This document shows, piece by piece, positions 7,652-17,101 of a stretch of 29,973 nt of DNA. The DNA lies in assembly GCA_003427395.1 (NCBI GenBank), contig BFEA01000480.1, positions 665,112 through 695,084 on the forward strand, written 5' to 3'. The stretch comes from Chara braunii. Taxonomy: Eukaryota > Streptophyta > Charophyceae > Charales > Characeae. The notes under the pieces are model-generated. The model searched no databases and was not told the DNA's origin. It saw only the letters and a program-made list of their open reading frames with translations. Each line of letters starts with the position of its first letter. The first letter of the stretch is position 1. Position numbers and translations under genes: made by a program.

Positions 7652-9944
7652 TCGACGTCCCCTGTTGCCGATGGATGTGGGGTTGCATCGTTACATCTCC
7701 GCTCCAGTTGTACGCCAGCGCTGCCTTTAGAAAGTTTGAGTCCAGTTTCTTGTCCTTAGGGAGCCTTACTTTGACCTCTGCCAACGCGTCTGCGGTAATC
7801 ATGAGTGGTGAGACCATTAGCCGCACCAACTCCTGTTTCCTAGCTTCGGCGAAGACGACCAATGGCACCAGTCTCAAGCCCAACGCCTCCAACTCAGTGA
7901 GTTTTCCCTCCGTTAGTCTTGCGTCGATTAGAGGTACATAGAATTTGATCTTGTTGTCAGTGGGGCCGAAGAGAATCCTTGGCATCACGACATCTGGGAT
8001 GACTCTCATCGGGAAGGCATCGAGATACAAAATCTTTAAGTATTTCTCTATATCCACTATGTTCGGCATGTCAGGAACTGCATGGCCAAAGATCAACCAA
8101 GGTTCTGCTCCTTTCTGCCACGTGATGACCCACTGCATGTTCCGAATGGTGGTACACACCAGTGGTACTATGTACTGCGCCAGCTCCGTGCTTTGGCCTT
8201 TCGCCGTTGCAAGACGTCGGTCTCTCGTAGTTTTCTGCCCTGGGGTCCCCAATCCTCCCTCCTGAGTTATCGACTTCTCCGAGCCACTTCTCGACAGTCT
8301 TGAGTCCCCGGAGGGCTCAGGCGTAAGCTCTAATTGAGATGTTGTGCTGAGTCTCCGTTGCTTTCCTGGTGTGCGGGACTTCGATCTTCCAAGTGAGGTT
8401 TCCGCTCCTCGATCTGCCTGCCTGCTTCGTCCCACGTCCTCTTCCTGTCTTGCTCCGAAAAGCGGCTGAGGGCGAAGTGGCAAACGTATGCCCGTCGGCT
8501 GCCGTTGGTTCCCTTGCGGGTTCGGTATCCCCGAGGGTATTCCCCAAGTTTGTTGCGCTCCTCCTCCTTCCTGACCTTGCGTCGGGATCATACCCGGTCC
8601 CCCGAGCATCCCTTGCCAGAACGTCGGGTGAAACCCATTGGCTAATATCCATTCCGCTGCGGCACCTCCTTGCCACATCGCCGCTTGACCGTTTTGGCCC
8701 CCTAATGACTGCGGCATACCCATGTATCCCAACCCACCGCCATTGTTTTGACCTCCGGAGAGCTGTCCAGCGTGTATCCTTCCTGCCATGCCCGACGTTC
8801 CCGCCATGCCCGCATAGGCTCCTCCTCCTCCCATTGTGCCACCCTTCATGCCTCCTCCCAAGTGATGTCCCCCTCCCGTACCTTGCGGGGAGAAGGTCGG
8901 GTTGATACACACTTGTCCTGGATGTGTCGCTCCTCCGTTTTGTCCTAGGGTACCCGGTCGTGGTCCCAGCGGACCCTGATAGCCTAGTCCCTGGTTGCCC
9001 CCGTTGGATGAACCTGCCGGTGCTTGCTGTTGAGTCTGATTGAATCCCGACTGCGCTGTCCCACCTCCTCGGAATCGTGTTCCTCCTCCGCGTCGGCAGT
9101 CTTGTTCCGTGTGGAAAAACTGCCTACACTTTCTACACTTGAGCGTCTCGGAACATGCTAGCTTAATCTCCAACACATCTCCTTTCGCTGTTTCTACCCA
9201 TAGGACTTCTTTCATATTGGATCTCGCTTCCAGTTCTAGGTCAAACCTCCCGTTGACCAACGCTGGTCTCGATGGATCTGCATCGGTCGGATGTGCCAGG
9301 ATTATCTTTCCAATCACTCTTTCAATCTGCGCATAGATGAACGGCATGTCGTCTAGTGGAACCTGCAACGCCATGACCCAAAACATCTTGTCTTCCTCTT
9401 GCCTTCTTAACTCTCTGAACTCCGCCCTGGTCATCCAGGGTTTAAATAGAATCTTGTACGTGTCAGCTCCGAGGGTTATTTCCACTTGTCCCTCTGTCTT
9501 CATGTACTCGGCCACCTCCCTTGCTCTTGCCACGTAGGAGGCTACTCCTGGTCCCTCTATCTTCAGTCTTCCCCTCCGAGTGTTCTCCTGCAAATCGGAG
9601 TTACCGACGATCCAACCATCTTCAAACGCGCGGGCTAGGTCATCTTTGATGTTTTTAGCCAGGAATCTAGCCGCTTCCTTGTAGATTACCATCACCGTGC
9701 GCTCTTTGGGCCACTTGACTTCAATCTCGTCTAAGGAGGTGTTTAGTTTGAAACGCACCTCCCTTCCCTGGACCACCATCTCCCCCGGATCTATCTCTGT
9801 GGGGTAAACTCCATCGTCGAAACACATCGTCAGGAGACTTCTAATCCTATCTTCATCCTCCCAATAGTCTCTCTCTTCTACAGGGCCGGGAGGTGGAGAC
9901 CTCCCTGTTCCTTCTTCTCCTGGAGTGTGCTCCATCTCCTTCAA
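7632..9944 (-). CDS. LINE-A ORF1: Gag-like RNA-binding protein, 770 aa, intact
   Basis: This is the likely RNA chaperone that coats element RNA. Residues 60-260 form a conserved globular region in the position of the DUF4283-type domain of plant LINE ORF1 proteins; the match is by layout and weak sequence resemblance. A CCHC zinc knuckle, C270-X2-C-X4-H-X4-C283, follows directly. Residues 285-500 are rich in Gly, Gln and Met and probably disordered; 500-590 are charged and rich in Arg and Ser. Residues 600-770 form a second hydrophobic, apparently folded region that I do not recognise. Plant LINE ORF1 proteins often end soon after the knuckle, so the long tail is unusual. The frame is unbroken. 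The start at 9944 is the first ATG after an in-frame stop at 9953-9951; a second ATG lies three codons on. Confidence 0.9.
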   Translation of the reverse strand: MKEMEHTPGEEGTGRSPPPGPVEERDYWEDEDRIRSLLTMCFDDGVYPTEIDPGEMVVQGREVRFKLNTSLDEIEVKWPKERTVMVIYKEAARFLAKNIKDDLARAFEDGWIVGNSDLQENTRRGRLKIEGPGVASYVARAREVAEYMKTEGQVEITLGADTYKILFKPWMTRAEFRELRRQEEDKMFWVMALQVPLDDMPFIYAQIERVIGKIILAHPTDADPSRPALVNGRFDLELEARSNMKEVLWVETAKGDVLEIKLACSETLKCRKCRQFFHTEQDCRRGGGTRFRGGGTAQSGFNQTQQQAPAGSSNGGNQGLGYQGPLGPRPGTLGQNGGATHPGQVCINPTFSPQGTGGGHHLGGGMKGGTMGGGGAYAGMAGTSGMAGRIHAGQLSGGQNNGGGLGYMGMPQSLGGQNGQAAMWQGGAAAEWILANGFHPTFWQGMLGGPGMIPTQGQEGGGAQQTWGIPSGIPNPQGNQRQPTGIRLPLRPQPLFGARQEEDVGRSRQADRGAETSLGRSKSRTPGKQRRLSTTSQLELTPEPSGDSRLSRSGSEKSITQEGGLGTPGQKTTRDRRLATAKGQSTELAQYIVPLVCTTIRNMQWVITWQKGAEPWLIFGHAVPDMPNIVDIEKYLKILYLDAFPMRVIPDVVMPRILFGPTDNKIKFYVPLIDARLTEGKLTELEALGLRLVPLVVFAEARKQELVRLMVSPLMITADALAEVKVRLPKDKKLDSNFLKAALAYNWSGDVTMQPHIHRQQGTSSGNGQR

Positions 9945-10240
9945 CCTTCGCTACTTCCTACTCCTCTTCTTACGGTATTTCTCCTTCTCCTGTCCACTGT
10001 TACTTCGCTTCAGGCTGATAGATGCCTTGCTAAGCCTGGGTTGGGGCGACGCATCCTCCGTCCATTCATCCACACCTATGGCTAGACCAACGCCATATCC
10101 ACCCTGCGAGGAGGGCGTGTGGTGGGGTGACTCCAAGGCGATATCGACGGTGGTATCGTCTTGAACGACGGCTCGGGTTCTGCTGAGCCCGGTTAACGCA
10201 TAACGGAGCGCGTAGCGCCGGTTACGCAAGGTCGCGCCCC
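9945..10240 (-). promoter_or_regulatory. LINE-A 5' UTR, GC-rich and foldable at its first bases
   Basis: LINEs carry an internal promoter here, so this should hold it, though no core motif is recognised. The element starts GGGGCGCGACC at 10240. Two alternative pairings exist: a hairpin of GCGTAAC (10227-10221) with GTTATGC (10204-10198), continued inward by GGCGC/GCGCT around a TAC loop; or the first seven bases GGGGCGC pairing with GCGCTCC at 10211-10205. An in-frame open stretch upstream of ORF1 ends with TAG at 9953-9951. Confidence 0.55.
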
Positions 10241-10254
10241 AAAGGGAACTGCTT
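10241..10254. repeat. Target site duplication of LINE-A, right copy
   Basis: AAAGGGAACTGCTT is identical to 2956-2969 and abuts the 5' end of LINE-A. The empty site would read AAAGGGAACTGCTTGTGTGAG, so first-strand priming probably used the T-ending GCTT on the plus strand. Confidence 0.93.
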
Positions 10255-10689
10255 GTGTGAGTCGTCAGTATAGAGTTTATCCCCAAGTACAGCCTACATC
10301 CATTCAGCAAAGTGTTAATCCACTCACGGTAGGGCCTGGCTCCACATCCTAAATGCATCTGGAGCGACAAATGGTCCCCATCCGTCGGAGTGTATCTGGT
10401 CTGTAAAAAAAATCCAGATATGTGTCAAATGTTGAGTAGTCAGGCCAGGCCCATAGCGTCCATCCACTCAGCATAGCATATGTCTTGTGTAACGAGTTTC
10501 GCTCAGAAAAGCAGGGCGACTCATCACACCCCCTTTTTCACGGGATTGGTTGCCAGGGTCTATTGCTCTAAGAAAAAGAAAAAAAAAGGCGGACACAGCA
10601 TGTTTTGAAACCCTAAAGCAGTGGGTACACCCATGAACTGTTGAAATACAGACCTGTGTTTGAATCCAGATGATGGAACTCGACGAGTA
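10255..10689. other. Unassigned DNA right of LINE-A
   Basis: No gene is seen. The repeat at 10304-10329 (TCAGCAAAGTGTTAATCCAC) pairs with 2813-2838. A weaker CATCCACTCAGCA motif at about 10460 may be a third copy. An A-rich tract lies at 10570-10587. Confidence 0.5.
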
Positions 10690-10795
10690 AAACCAACTAC
10701 TAATGAATTGCTTGGGGCGGGTCAGCTCAATGATAATATCTCAAGACCATCGCCCTTTTTTAATTAAAAAAAAAAAAAAAGAAACCAACTACTAA
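10690..10795 (+). mobile_element. 78-bp poly(A) mini-retroposon with 14-bp target duplication
   Basis: AAACCAACTACTAA occurs at 10690-10703 and again, identical, at 10782-10795. Between them lie 78 bases ending in an A-rich tail (10762-10781). Direct repeats of this length around a poly(A)-tailed segment are the signature of LINE-type retroposition. The 58-base body (from TGAATTGCTTGGGG to CATCGCCC) is not recognised; it is either a severely 5'-truncated copy or a reverse-transcribed small RNA fragment. Confidence 0.85.
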
Positions 10796-10986
10796 AGGCA
10801 GAAAAACTTGCCCCGGCAAATGAGCAATTTCGGCCCAAAAGTATCCATTAGGCATTTTTTTTTTTTTTTTTTCCCCTCTGACACCACGGCCGACCCCTGC
10901 AAATATGACACCCGTTCTGAAACCACGGCCGTAGTTACTTCCATTGCCTTTTCGCACTCGGTCCAGTTATCTCTGCCCCCCCACCA
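10796..10986. other. Unassigned DNA with T19 run
   Basis: A T-rich run at 10855-10872 may be the tail of another minus-strand retroposon, but no target duplication was found. CACCACGGCCG and ACCACGGCCG recur about 40 bp apart (near 10884 and 10921). No gene is seen. Confidence 0.4.
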
Positions 10987-11144
10987 TTTTTTATTATTAT
11001 TTTTTTTTTTTTGAAAGAACGCCCCTTCGTAAGCCCTCTATCCCAGCGGTGGTGAGAGAAACGCCGGAATCGAGGGTTTATCTACCGGGCTGCTCCATCT
11101 ATTGGTGGGGAGCGGCACCTGCTGGGAACCGGGCCCAGCGTCCC
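10987..11144 (-). mobile_element. Retroposon 3' tail with shared two-hairpin core, copy B
   Basis: On the minus strand the core (11144-11092) contains hairpin I GCTGGG/CCCAGC (11139-11121) and hairpin II GCTCC/GGAGC, followed by about 80 bases and an A-rich tail (11013-10987). The order core, spacer, poly(A) is the same as in the LINE-B 3' UTR at 18583-18707, although the spacer differs. The 5' boundary is unclear, perhaps near 11290; no target duplication was found. Confidence 0.75.
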
Positions 11145-12165
11145 ACTGAACAACTTAGCAGTACAGAATTTTGCAGTTTGTTTTCGTAGAGCTGTGGGCG
11201 TGTCTTTTCTCAACCCGGGTTTTCTTTTTATTTGTTTGAAAGGCTAAGCCCAACCAATCCAATTACCTGTTGAATCTGGACAGGATGGCCTTTCAGGCCT
11301 TTTTTATCGCCATTAGATGAATCATTACAGTATTACTGAGAACCCTGTAGCAGCCACATCCGTGCTCAAGCCCCCAACGAGGGAACATGCGGGAGTTGCA
11401 CCCACCAGCAGGTGCAATACCTGCAACAGCAGGCGGGCAATACTGGCCAGTAGCATCAGGACTGAGCTTCTTCGACGGGCCAGTCACTGTGCCTCCTCTC
11501 CGGTCCCCTCCCCCTCTATGGATATCAGCAGTCTCTGCTCAATGCCACTCTGGGGGGACCAATGGTAGATCTCTATTTGAGGTTCTGAGTGCTCCAAATC
11601 CTTTTATTTCTGGACTGTGTGTCCACACAGCAGAAACGAAAGGAGCAGCACCCCCTACCATGATTTTGCACACTCCACGAAGTGGAAGCAATGAGGACAA
11701 ACAAAGCAAATGATTAGGGGATCTCCCTGTGGTCTGACCCCCGTCCTGCAAGGTGGTGGCTTTTTTGTTGTCCTTTTTTTTTTCAGTTGAAAGGGGGAGG
11801 CTTTTGTAAGCACGAGGAGTTTAGGCCTGGACCCCACTGCACGGTGGTCGGTTGGGACCTGGAAAAGCTTCTGAAAGAATACAGTGTTGCCGCGGTGGAA
11901 AGGAGACCCCACCACGGCACGAATTTTCGGCCACTTCCCAGCTGAAAGTTGCCCGATCAGGAAGAGTTGGCTGAAAGGGCAAGTCGACACCCGTTTTTTT
12001 CGCTCTCCGCCGCATCCCCTTTGTTTCCTTTCCGCATGGGATGGCTCAAACTGAAGAGTAGCCCCCAGCCTACCCTTGCCTACAGTGCACTTTGAAAAGA
12101 CTACAAAAAGAAGAGGGGCAGCGGGCAGAGTAGAAACAAAAATCCTTGTTTTTTCAGAAGTATTG
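11145..12165. other. Unassigned DNA with hairpins and the second copy of a dispersed repeat
   Basis: No gene is seen. Structures: TTGCACC/GGTGCAA at 11396-11417, and a 10-bp stem with one mismatch (GCCGCGGTGG with CCACCACGGC) at 11889-11918. The dispersed 70-bp repeat of 2453-2523 recurs at 11487-11561. Confidence 0.5.
11487..11561 (+). repeat. Dispersed 70-bp repeat, copy 2
   Basis: It matches 2453-2523 in the order CTGTGCCTCC, GGTCCCCTCCCC, TATCAGCAGTCTCTGCTC, GGGGGGACCA. Both copies lie in non-coding DNA. Confidence 0.7.
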
Positions 12166-13200
12166 TCAATTTGTCACCTGTAATGACATGCCAAAACATA
12201 GACTGACAACACTGCTGGTTTCTGAGTTTTGCCGCTGGAATGTATGCCTTGCTGAGACTCCCTGAGTTTTGTTTTTATAGTCTGTGTGTGTGCGTGCTTG
12301 CTGGTTCGTGTGCCTGTCTGAGTGCTTGTCAGCCTGAGTGATGTGGCCCGCCGGGGCACTTGTTTGTTTGGGAGGCCCTCGGGGCCGGTACTTACCTGCG
12401 GCTGTGACTTGGAGAGTTGCAGCAGGGAAAAACACTCAAGTGGCCAAAGGGGTGGCGTGGGCACACTCAAGTAGCGTAGTGTCCGTACCGGTACCACTTG
12501 CGTAGCCGTAGGCCAAGCAGAAGATGGCAAAAAGCTAGAGGCCCAGTAGTGACAGTGCTAGGGCTAGGCGGGTACCAGTCAAAGTAGCCTGAGTCTAGGG
12601 CCTGTGCGGACGATATTACAGCCTGCAATGATGTTTCCCTCTGAAAGGGAGGAGGTACCGGTTGTTTGGGAGGCTGAGCGGCCAGGAAGTCACGGCCCAA
12701 GAGGCAAGTTGCCTTGCTACTTATGCAGGCCGAGTGAGAGGCTCAGCCTCATTTATGGTGTGCATGTATGGGAGTGATGCTGCTTGAGCGGGCACTGGTT
12801 CTCAGGGCACCGCTGGAAGGAGGAGCAATAGGTGTTCAGCACTAGGGAGAAGGAAAAAGGCCGGGAGCTCTCAACATGGCTATGGTGGAGCGTCACCGGT
12901 AGTAGGAGGAAAAAAGGGGTGAAGAAGGAGAGGGGCGACGTACTTACCTGGCTAAGTTGGCGCTGCTGCTGGAATGTGACACCCAAACCTCACGCCCGGC
13001 GCGACTTCCTGATTGGAGTGGGATGTGGGCCCGAAAGTGCGAAAAGGGGTGTGCCAAGGATTTTTGGGGATCTGGGGTGGAGTCCCAGGTCGGAACTGAG
13101 ATCTCCTGTGGCAAGATTCAGGGGCATAGGTGCAATAAGGGACAGGTTCGTTTGTAGGGCTAAGGGACGGGTTGTTCCCGAGCCAGAGGCCGTAGACGTC
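12166..13200. other. Unassigned DNA with two minus-strand splice donor motifs
   Basis: CAGGTAAGTAC occurs on the minus strand at 12398-12390 and at 12950-12942, 552 bp apart, each preceded by a Gln/Ser-rich short open frame. This could be exons of an unrecognised minus-strand transcript. No protein family is recognised, reading frames are short, and codon use gives no support. A GT-rich tract lies at 12280-12330. Confidence 0.3.
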
Positions 13201-13880
13201 GTTCGGCATAAGGCAGATGGCATGCGCGGTGCATCCTGGGCCATCCGATCCACCCCTGTTGGTTTGTGGCTTTAGTACGCGAAAGGGTCCGTTGTGGGGA
13301 TTACGGCCTCTTCACATTGGGCCTCCTTGTTTGGACACGTGGCGGCTGGCGCCACACGTTGCGGTTACGCTGGGTAACTCCGGACGTTCGGGGGTTGTCG
13401 CGCTGTCTGCAATTCCTACACGGCGCGTGGGGCCAGTACGGGGCTATGGAATCCCACGGTACCACCGTAAGCCGATGATAAGGGAGAAGGAGTCGGAAGG
13501 GAGGAAAATTAGTGGAGATGACGACGACGCCGGGGGATGTGAAATAGCGCGTGTGACGGGCCTCCGGGTAGTCAGGACCCCGTGGGGTGCTACTAGTGGC
13601 GTAGTGGAAGTCCTCCGCACACACCTGATCGTTCTCCAACTGACAAGGGAATTCCGGGTACGATCGCGGAAATCCCCACTGACTTAAATTCTCACAAAGG
13701 GGAAATTCCATACCCATCCCAATACTGAAAGCGCCGAGTCCATCCAGCGATCGCGAACCGCCCATGTGTGGACACGTGTAGGCCGCGTTTATGGGATCGC
13801 ACTCACACGTGAGCACACGAGGGGCCTGGTTGTACGCGTGTCCGTCGCCCGACTCCCATGCAAAAATAAGGTTCAAGTCC
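13201..13880. other. GC-rich stretch with overlapping long open frames on both strands
   Basis: A 191-codon frame on the minus strand (13876-13301) and a 156-codon frame on the plus strand (13217-13687) overlap. Neither has a recognisable domain. Open frames on both strands are expected where GC is high and stops are few, so I do not call a gene. Cys pairs in the minus frame (CECD, CPH, CRNC) are irregular. Confidence 0.3.
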
Positions 13881-15380
13881 TATATACAAATCGCTATGTG
13901 ACGGAGACAAACACCCAGCAATCCAATCATTCAGTAATCCCGTAAGCAACAAACATTTCCTGATCATGCAAAGTGACATCGCATCATGGTTTGCGCATAC
14001 ATCGCAATAGCATCAACTCCTTTTATTGGTCATTGAATAGATCAAATGACGAGCAAAGACAATGATCAGTTGACAAAAAGGAAATGACAAGCAGATCATT
14101 CAACTATCCCGCATACACAAAACTCATCCATCCCATCAAGCACACCAGAAAAAGGGGAGGAAGGGTCGAAACTGAGTAATGCACCAGACAAGGGCCGATG
14201 CCGAGAAAAAGATGTCAACAAAAATAAGGGCGGATCGCCTGAAACCGAAACCAAAACTTATATACCAGACTGAAGAAGACAAAGAAAAGAAGGCAAGGAA
14301 AATTACAATCTCACACCCCTCCTCCTCCGCTCTCTCTCTCGCTCTCTCTCTCCGATGCGAACAGTCCGTCGTCACGCGCCAACTCACGAAGTTGTCACCC
14401 CGCTTAGTCCTCCTGTGCCCGTCAGGTTCGCCCGCGCGCTACAGTCCGTCGTAGCCTACGCGTCAACCCCGCACATTCGACACCAGCCCGTCGGGTCGCC
14501 CAACTCCCACATCAACTCACCTCTTACTTCGCTCGTCAGCCGATCCTCATTGATCGCGCTACCCCGAGCTTCCAATAATTTTTTTAAGAGAGCTAACTAA
14601 TCGCGTTGCCGAAATTTATAGCGTGCATGCATGCGCGAAGAATGTGGAATTGCAAAGATTTAGAAGGAGAGGAGGGAAGGAAGCGCCTACATTCTGCATG
14701 GCTAGATCGCGGCGTCGAATAGACGTAGCCACTCTCCACGCATCGACCCGATCATGCAGCCCGCGGGCTAACTAGACTCAGCAGAAGGAAAAGAGCGGGC
14801 GGGAAAAGACGAAGCTCAAGAAGAAAGATACGGTTACAATGGCGCCCGCCCAAGAATTACAGTTGCACATAAGATTAAGGGCGCCGGCTAATCAGAGCTC
14901 CGTTGCAGCCGCAAAAAGAAGCGCGCAAGTGAAGAGCATCGCGTGGCAAAAGAAATTCCGAATTCCTAAATTCCTATCTAATGCAAAAAATGCAAAAAGA
15001 ACTTCAATAAGGCGCAAAATTCCGAAAAGAGAGTCTGAAATTCCGAGAGCCGTCGACGGCTCGACAATATTTGAAAAGAAATTTAAAAAGAAAGAAGCAA
15101 AACTCTCGCGCGATCATCGCTCCGAGAACCCAACAGCGAAAAGAAGTTATGTCAACCATTATTAATCGTGCCTGCGGCGATGCGCCACTCAACCGTCCGT
15201 CCCGGGACTTGCCCAACCCTGGCCCCAGCAATTCGAAAAGCAGCGACGTAAAAAGAAGAAGAACGAGGACATTGATGCAATTTCCCTCCGATCCCGCATC
15301 TCCCGTAATTGGCCCAACCTTCCCATCTTAGGACCCCTTCTTGTCATCGCGCAGAAAGTCGCGCGGCACAGAAAGTGGTT
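13881..15380. other. Unassigned DNA, low-complexity and CT/GA-rich
   Basis: No gene is supported. A (CT)n tract at 14330-14353 resembles promoter-proximal CT tracts of plants, but no coding start follows convincingly. The 108-codon plus-strand frame at 14839-15165 is Lys/Arg/Ser-rich low-complexity sequence with no domain. An A-rich stretch lies at 14985-15100. Confidence 0.4.
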
Positions 15381-15475
15381 CGTCACATATGTGACGCCTA
15401 GGGGGTTCCAATCTTAAGCAAGCTCATGCTTGCTTGACATTGCGACATGTGTCGATCTCTCTAATCGATCGACGT
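15381..15475. repeat. Cluster of perfect palindromes
   Basis: CGTCACATATGTGACG is a perfect 16-bp palindrome at 15381-15396. AAGCAAGC-TCAT-GCTTGCTT is a perfect 8-bp stem with a 4-base loop at 15416-15435. Further short palindromes follow (near-palindrome CGACATGTGTCG, then ATCGAT and CGACGTCG) up to about 15475. The cluster lies about 90 bp from the 3' boundary of the LINE-B fragment. Confidence 0.75.
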
Positions 15476-15559
15476 CGCGGAACTCTCTTCGTGCCACTTT
15501 TCGTGACATAATAGCGTGGAAGTCGTTTAGGGTGGCATACGTGGGCTCTATCCTACAAG

Positions 15560-17060
15560 TTCCCCAAGAAGGGCTCTGTCCATCAAGGAGGGGATTGCTC
15601 GTGCCATCATCGTGACTATTTGCCATTGAAGGGCAGAGATTTTGGTGGGTCTGCTACCATAGCGTGCAAACCACCGAATGGGTTTTAGGCTTTTAGTAGG
15701 TTGCGGTCTATATTGAGGTGGCGATACCATCTATCTACGACGAGTTCCGGCGATCTGCGTTTGGGTCGGAACATCCAGTAAAGTGATTTGGATTTCTAGT
15801 CCAGTAGTGTCAGCGGTTCTGTCTTCCCTTTCCTAATCTGGACATCTTGGGTCCACTGCCACTCATCGGGGTCAAGGGGGAGATCCTCAATCGGGGTCAT
15901 TGGTCAGTACACTCTTCGGCCATGTCCTACATCGAGTACTCTAACACGATATACGCTCTGTCTCTCCTTCCAAATAAGGGGTTGTTGGTTCCATCGTAAT
16001 TCATCATTCCTCTGGATGGAGAAAACTTCAATCAGCACTTGCGCATGGTCGACAAGGTGCACTTGTCCTATGTCCCTGTCGTGATCGGGCAGACCTACCC
16101 AGTCTCCTTCCTTTAGGCAGGGGCATTTTCTAAGGAGTGTACCACTGGAGAGGGAAGTTATCAATGAGTTCCTTTAGTGAAGACTAAGTGAGATGGAAGT
16201 ATCGCAACCAAACCCTCATTTTCTTTGCACTTTTCCAGCTCCTTGTCTCCATGTCCCAAAGGTCCCCGACCCTCCAGGCACCATGTTTCACCCAGCCCCT
16301 CCATGGGGTATCCGAGCTGCACCTCACTCTTCCCTGGGAGTCTGTAATCAGTCGATTACCGAACAGGGGATGCCTAAAAATTTCTTTCCCATCTAGCCGG
16401 TACCGGTCAGTCGGGGGGTGGGAGCCTCCTCCATGTGCGTATGAGGCGTAACCATTGTTTGTCCGTGGGGGCTCCATTCCTGTATTTCCTAGGTAGCCTC
16501 CAATACCTGTCCTCCAACCACACTAGGGGGTCAATCTCAGGTGGAGCTTCTGGAGGCAGGGCTGAGATTTGTGCTAGAGTTAGGGGGACCCAGGGGGAGT
16601 TTGGCGAAAAGATGATGTGCTAGAGCCAACGAACCGTGAGGGCCTGGAATTGTGTGGCTGGGTCCACAATTCCCAGTCCACCGCTGGCCTTAGGCTGAAT
16701 CACCGATTCCCACGCCACTCGACTAATAGCGTGGGGATTGTTACTGTCACCTCTCCACAGGAAGGCCGCCAACTGTCGTTTCAATGTTTGGAGCCCCCCA
16801 TCATAGGCCATAAGATGGCCTTGTACCAGAGTGTGGCTATTACTACGTTGTTAATAACGAGGGCCCGCCCAAATATTGGTGTACATTTATTGTTCCTTCC
16901 TGCCAATCTGGCTTGTGCCGGTCCTGCCAGCCATTTATCATTGGTCACCGGCTTACCTTTGGTTGTGACTAGGGGCCCCAGAAGATCCCGTATGCCTGTC
17001 ATCCTTGCGCAAGGGCCATACTGTTTTCGACACGGCCGTCCGCACAACGGTTGCCGCAGC
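15560..17060 (-). pseudogene. LINE-B fragment: RT thumb to C-terminal region of ORF2
   Basis: Short minus-strand frames together give the second half of an ORF2. 17047-16781 ends the RT (GRALVINNVVIATLWYK). 16811-16620 has LKRQLAAFLWRGDS and KASGGLGIVDP, the usual post-RT region of plant LINEs. 16477-16184 has HPLFGNRLITDSQGR and TPWRGWVKHG. 16164 down to about 15560 includes DEWQWTQD and ALQWQ. Each block has a counterpart in the LINE-B copy at 18912-21185, for example FGRSLIINNVVLASLWYK and QPLFGNRPF, so the family is the same. Several frameshifts and stops make it dead. Both ends are truncated; endonuclease, RT palm and 3' UTR are missing. Confidence 0.85.
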
Positions 17061-17101
17061 CTCGGCGGAGAACTTTTTTTTTTTTGCCCTTGTTATTTTC
17101 A

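Larger units (their letters stand above)
2970..10240 (-). mobile_element. LINE-A: complete 7.27-kb non-LTR retrotransposon
   Basis: The element carries a 5' UTR, ORF1 (RNA-binding Gag-like protein with a CCHC knuckle), ORF2 (AP endonuclease, reverse transcriptase, C-terminal zinc knuckle), a 3' UTR and a short poly(A) tail. A 14-bp identical target duplication flanks it. The complete 5' end, intact ORF1 and identical duplications indicate a young, full-length insertion. ORF2 has three in-frame stops and one frameshift, so this copy is probably not autonomous unless those are sequencing errors. The family differs from LINE-B elsewhere in the window in protein sequence and in lacking the shared 3' tail core. 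The layout is that of plant L1-clade LINEs; exact clade assignment needs a tree. Confidence 0.95.

Noticed and set aside
10100-10240. HDV-like ribozyme at the LINE-A 5' end
   Set aside because: A 7-bp P1 and a possible P2 can be drawn, but the P3, P4 and catalytic C parts do not fit; kept only as a low-interest structural note.
10987-11290. tRNA-derived SINE
   Set aside because: A CTCGATTCC stretch resembles a B box, but no A box or tRNA fold fits around it, and it lies downstream of the core rather than at the 5' end.
13301-13876. 191-codon minus-strand frame as a gene
   Set aside because: No domain, opposite strand also open, GC-rich composition explains the lack of stops.
14839-15165. 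108-codon Lys/Arg-rich frame as a gene
   Set aside because: Low-complexity sequence without any recognisable family, and A-rich DNA explains it.
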